From Desertibaculum subflavum (GTDB taxonomy: Bacteria > Pseudomonadota > Alphaproteobacteria > Ferrovibrionales > Ferrovibrionaceae): 64,000 nucleotides of DNA. This document shows positions 63,452-64,000 of this stretch, one piece after another (position 1 is the stretch's first letter; every line of letters begins with the position of its first letter). The notes beneath the pieces were generated by a model that saw only the letters and a program-made list of their open reading frames with translations, made no database searches and was not told where the DNA came from. The stretch covers positions 1-64,000 of the forward strand of contig QOZS01000016.1 of the NCBI GenBank assembly GCA_003576705.1, written 5' to 3'. The position numbers were made by a program, and so were the translations under genes.

Positions 63452-64000
63452 CTACGGCCCGCCGGTGATCAGGCGCGTGCCGCGGCGATAGGTGACATAG
63501 GCCCAGGCCCAGTCGAGTATCACGCCGATGCGGTTCCGCGTGCCGGCGAGGAACGCCACATGGACCAGGCCCCAGAACCACCAGGCGAGCATGCCGGAGA
63601 GCTTCACTGGCCCGAGCTGGGCGATCGCCGCCTTGCGGCCGATCGTCGCCATGCTGCCCACATGGCGGTAGCGGAACGGCGTTGACGCCGCGCGGCCCTC
63701 GATGCGGGCGCGGATCACGCGCGCCGCGTATTCGCCGCCCTGCTTCGCCGCCGGGGCGAGGCCGGGCACCGACTCGCCGTTGGGCCCGGTCACGGCCGCC
63801 GTGTCGCCGATCGCGAACACCTCCGGGTGATCCTTGATCGTCAGGTCGGCGCCGACGATGACGCGGCCGGCCTTGTCGGCGATCGTGCCGAGCCACTTGG
63901 CGGCCGGCGAGGCCATCACGCCGGCCGACCACAGCACGGTGCCGGCGTCGATGCGCTCGCCGTTCACCGTGACGCCGCGCGCGTCGATCTCCTTGACACG
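63452..64000 (-). CDS. ndh: Type II NADH dehydrogenase, C-terminal part
   Basis: About 182 residues of the C-terminal half. It contains VLWSAGVMASP, DLTIKDHPEVFAIGDTAAVTG (second FAD/NAD motif), PGLAPAAKQGGEYAARVI and the membrane-associated end LGPVKLSGMLAWWFWGLVHVAFLAGTRNRI. NDH-2 oxidises NADH and reduces quinone without pumping. The N-terminal half lies beyond the window. Confidence 0.88.
   Translation of the reverse strand, partial: RVKEIDARGVTVNGERIDAGTVLWSAGVMASPAAKWLGTIADKAGRVIVGADLTIKDHPEVFAIGDTAAVTGPNGESVPGLAPAAKQGGEYAARVIRARIEGRAASTPFRYRHVGSMATIGRKAAIAQLGPVKLSGMLAWWFWGLVHVAFLAGTRNRIGVILDWAWAYVTYRRGTRLITGGP

Overview
The window is GC-rich, densely packed bacterial chromosome with the look of an alphaproteobacterium. 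The argument rests on rpmH-rnpA-yidD-yidC-engB-argB in the order usual for that class, on DUF2336 and PAS_5-type proteins, on TRAP and Liv transporters, CaiB-type CoA-transferases and TauD dioxygenases, and on four families of palindromic intergenic repeats of kinds common in Rhizobiales/Rhodospirillales genomes. A free-living soil or water heterotroph (for example Reyranella-like) is an inference. I see no rRNA, tRNA, CRISPR array, prophage or insertion sequence, so this is ordinary chromosome rather than an island.

Layout. 1-4.7 kb: the start of a D-Ala-D-Ala ligase, a PAS protein, a TSUP permease coupled to a TrmO-like methyltransferase, a LysR regulator and a PAS histidine kinase. 4.8-8.6 kb: leftward genes for an SDR, dienelactone hydrolase, truncated haemoglobin, OsmC protein and a putative diiron protein. 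8.7-15.5 kb: a BTAD/TolB/TPR regulator divergent from an RluA pseudouridine synthase, MATE and LysE exporters, an exported intradiol dioxygenase and an exported unknown. 15.6-19.7 kb: acyl-CoA genes (pcaF-type thiolase, crotonase, class III CoA-transferase) and an AAC(3)-fold acetyltransferase. 19.8-25.4 kb: gamma-glutamyltransferase with an ATC-hydrolase family protein, ZapE ATPase, methylmalonate-semialdehyde dehydrogenase and a TVP38 membrane protein. 25.4-30.9 kb: a MerA-like flavoprotein, DUF1445 hydro-lyase and a full TRAP transporter. 31-34.5 kb: acyl-CoA dehydrogenase, MoxR ATPase and VWA protein.

34.5-44.9 kb is the most coherent metabolic block. It is a rightward run of 6-hydroxynicotinate-reductase-like protein, UPF0280 protein, a complete branched-chain-type ABC importer (with a fused LivH-LivM permease), an iron-containing alcohol dehydrogenase and a lone HyuA-type subunit. 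It has several 4-nt or 8-nt overlaps and is best read as uptake plus catabolism of an unidentified, perhaps N-heterocyclic, compound. 44.9-52.3 kb holds the housekeeping block, with a sigma70-like promoter before rpmH and a GGDEF/DUF2336 pair lying between argB and the HAD nucleotidase. 52.6-64 kb is mixed accessory metabolism: an HTH protein, a small permease-like protein, a CHRD/PEP-CTERM protein, SDRs, two TauD-type dioxygenases, a protoglobin, a serine hydrolase, an acyltransferase, a luciferase-like monooxygenase and a partial type II NADH dehydrogenase.

Starts were chosen from Shine-Dalgarno motifs, overlaps with neighbours and family N-termini. Several differ from the longest possible reading frame.
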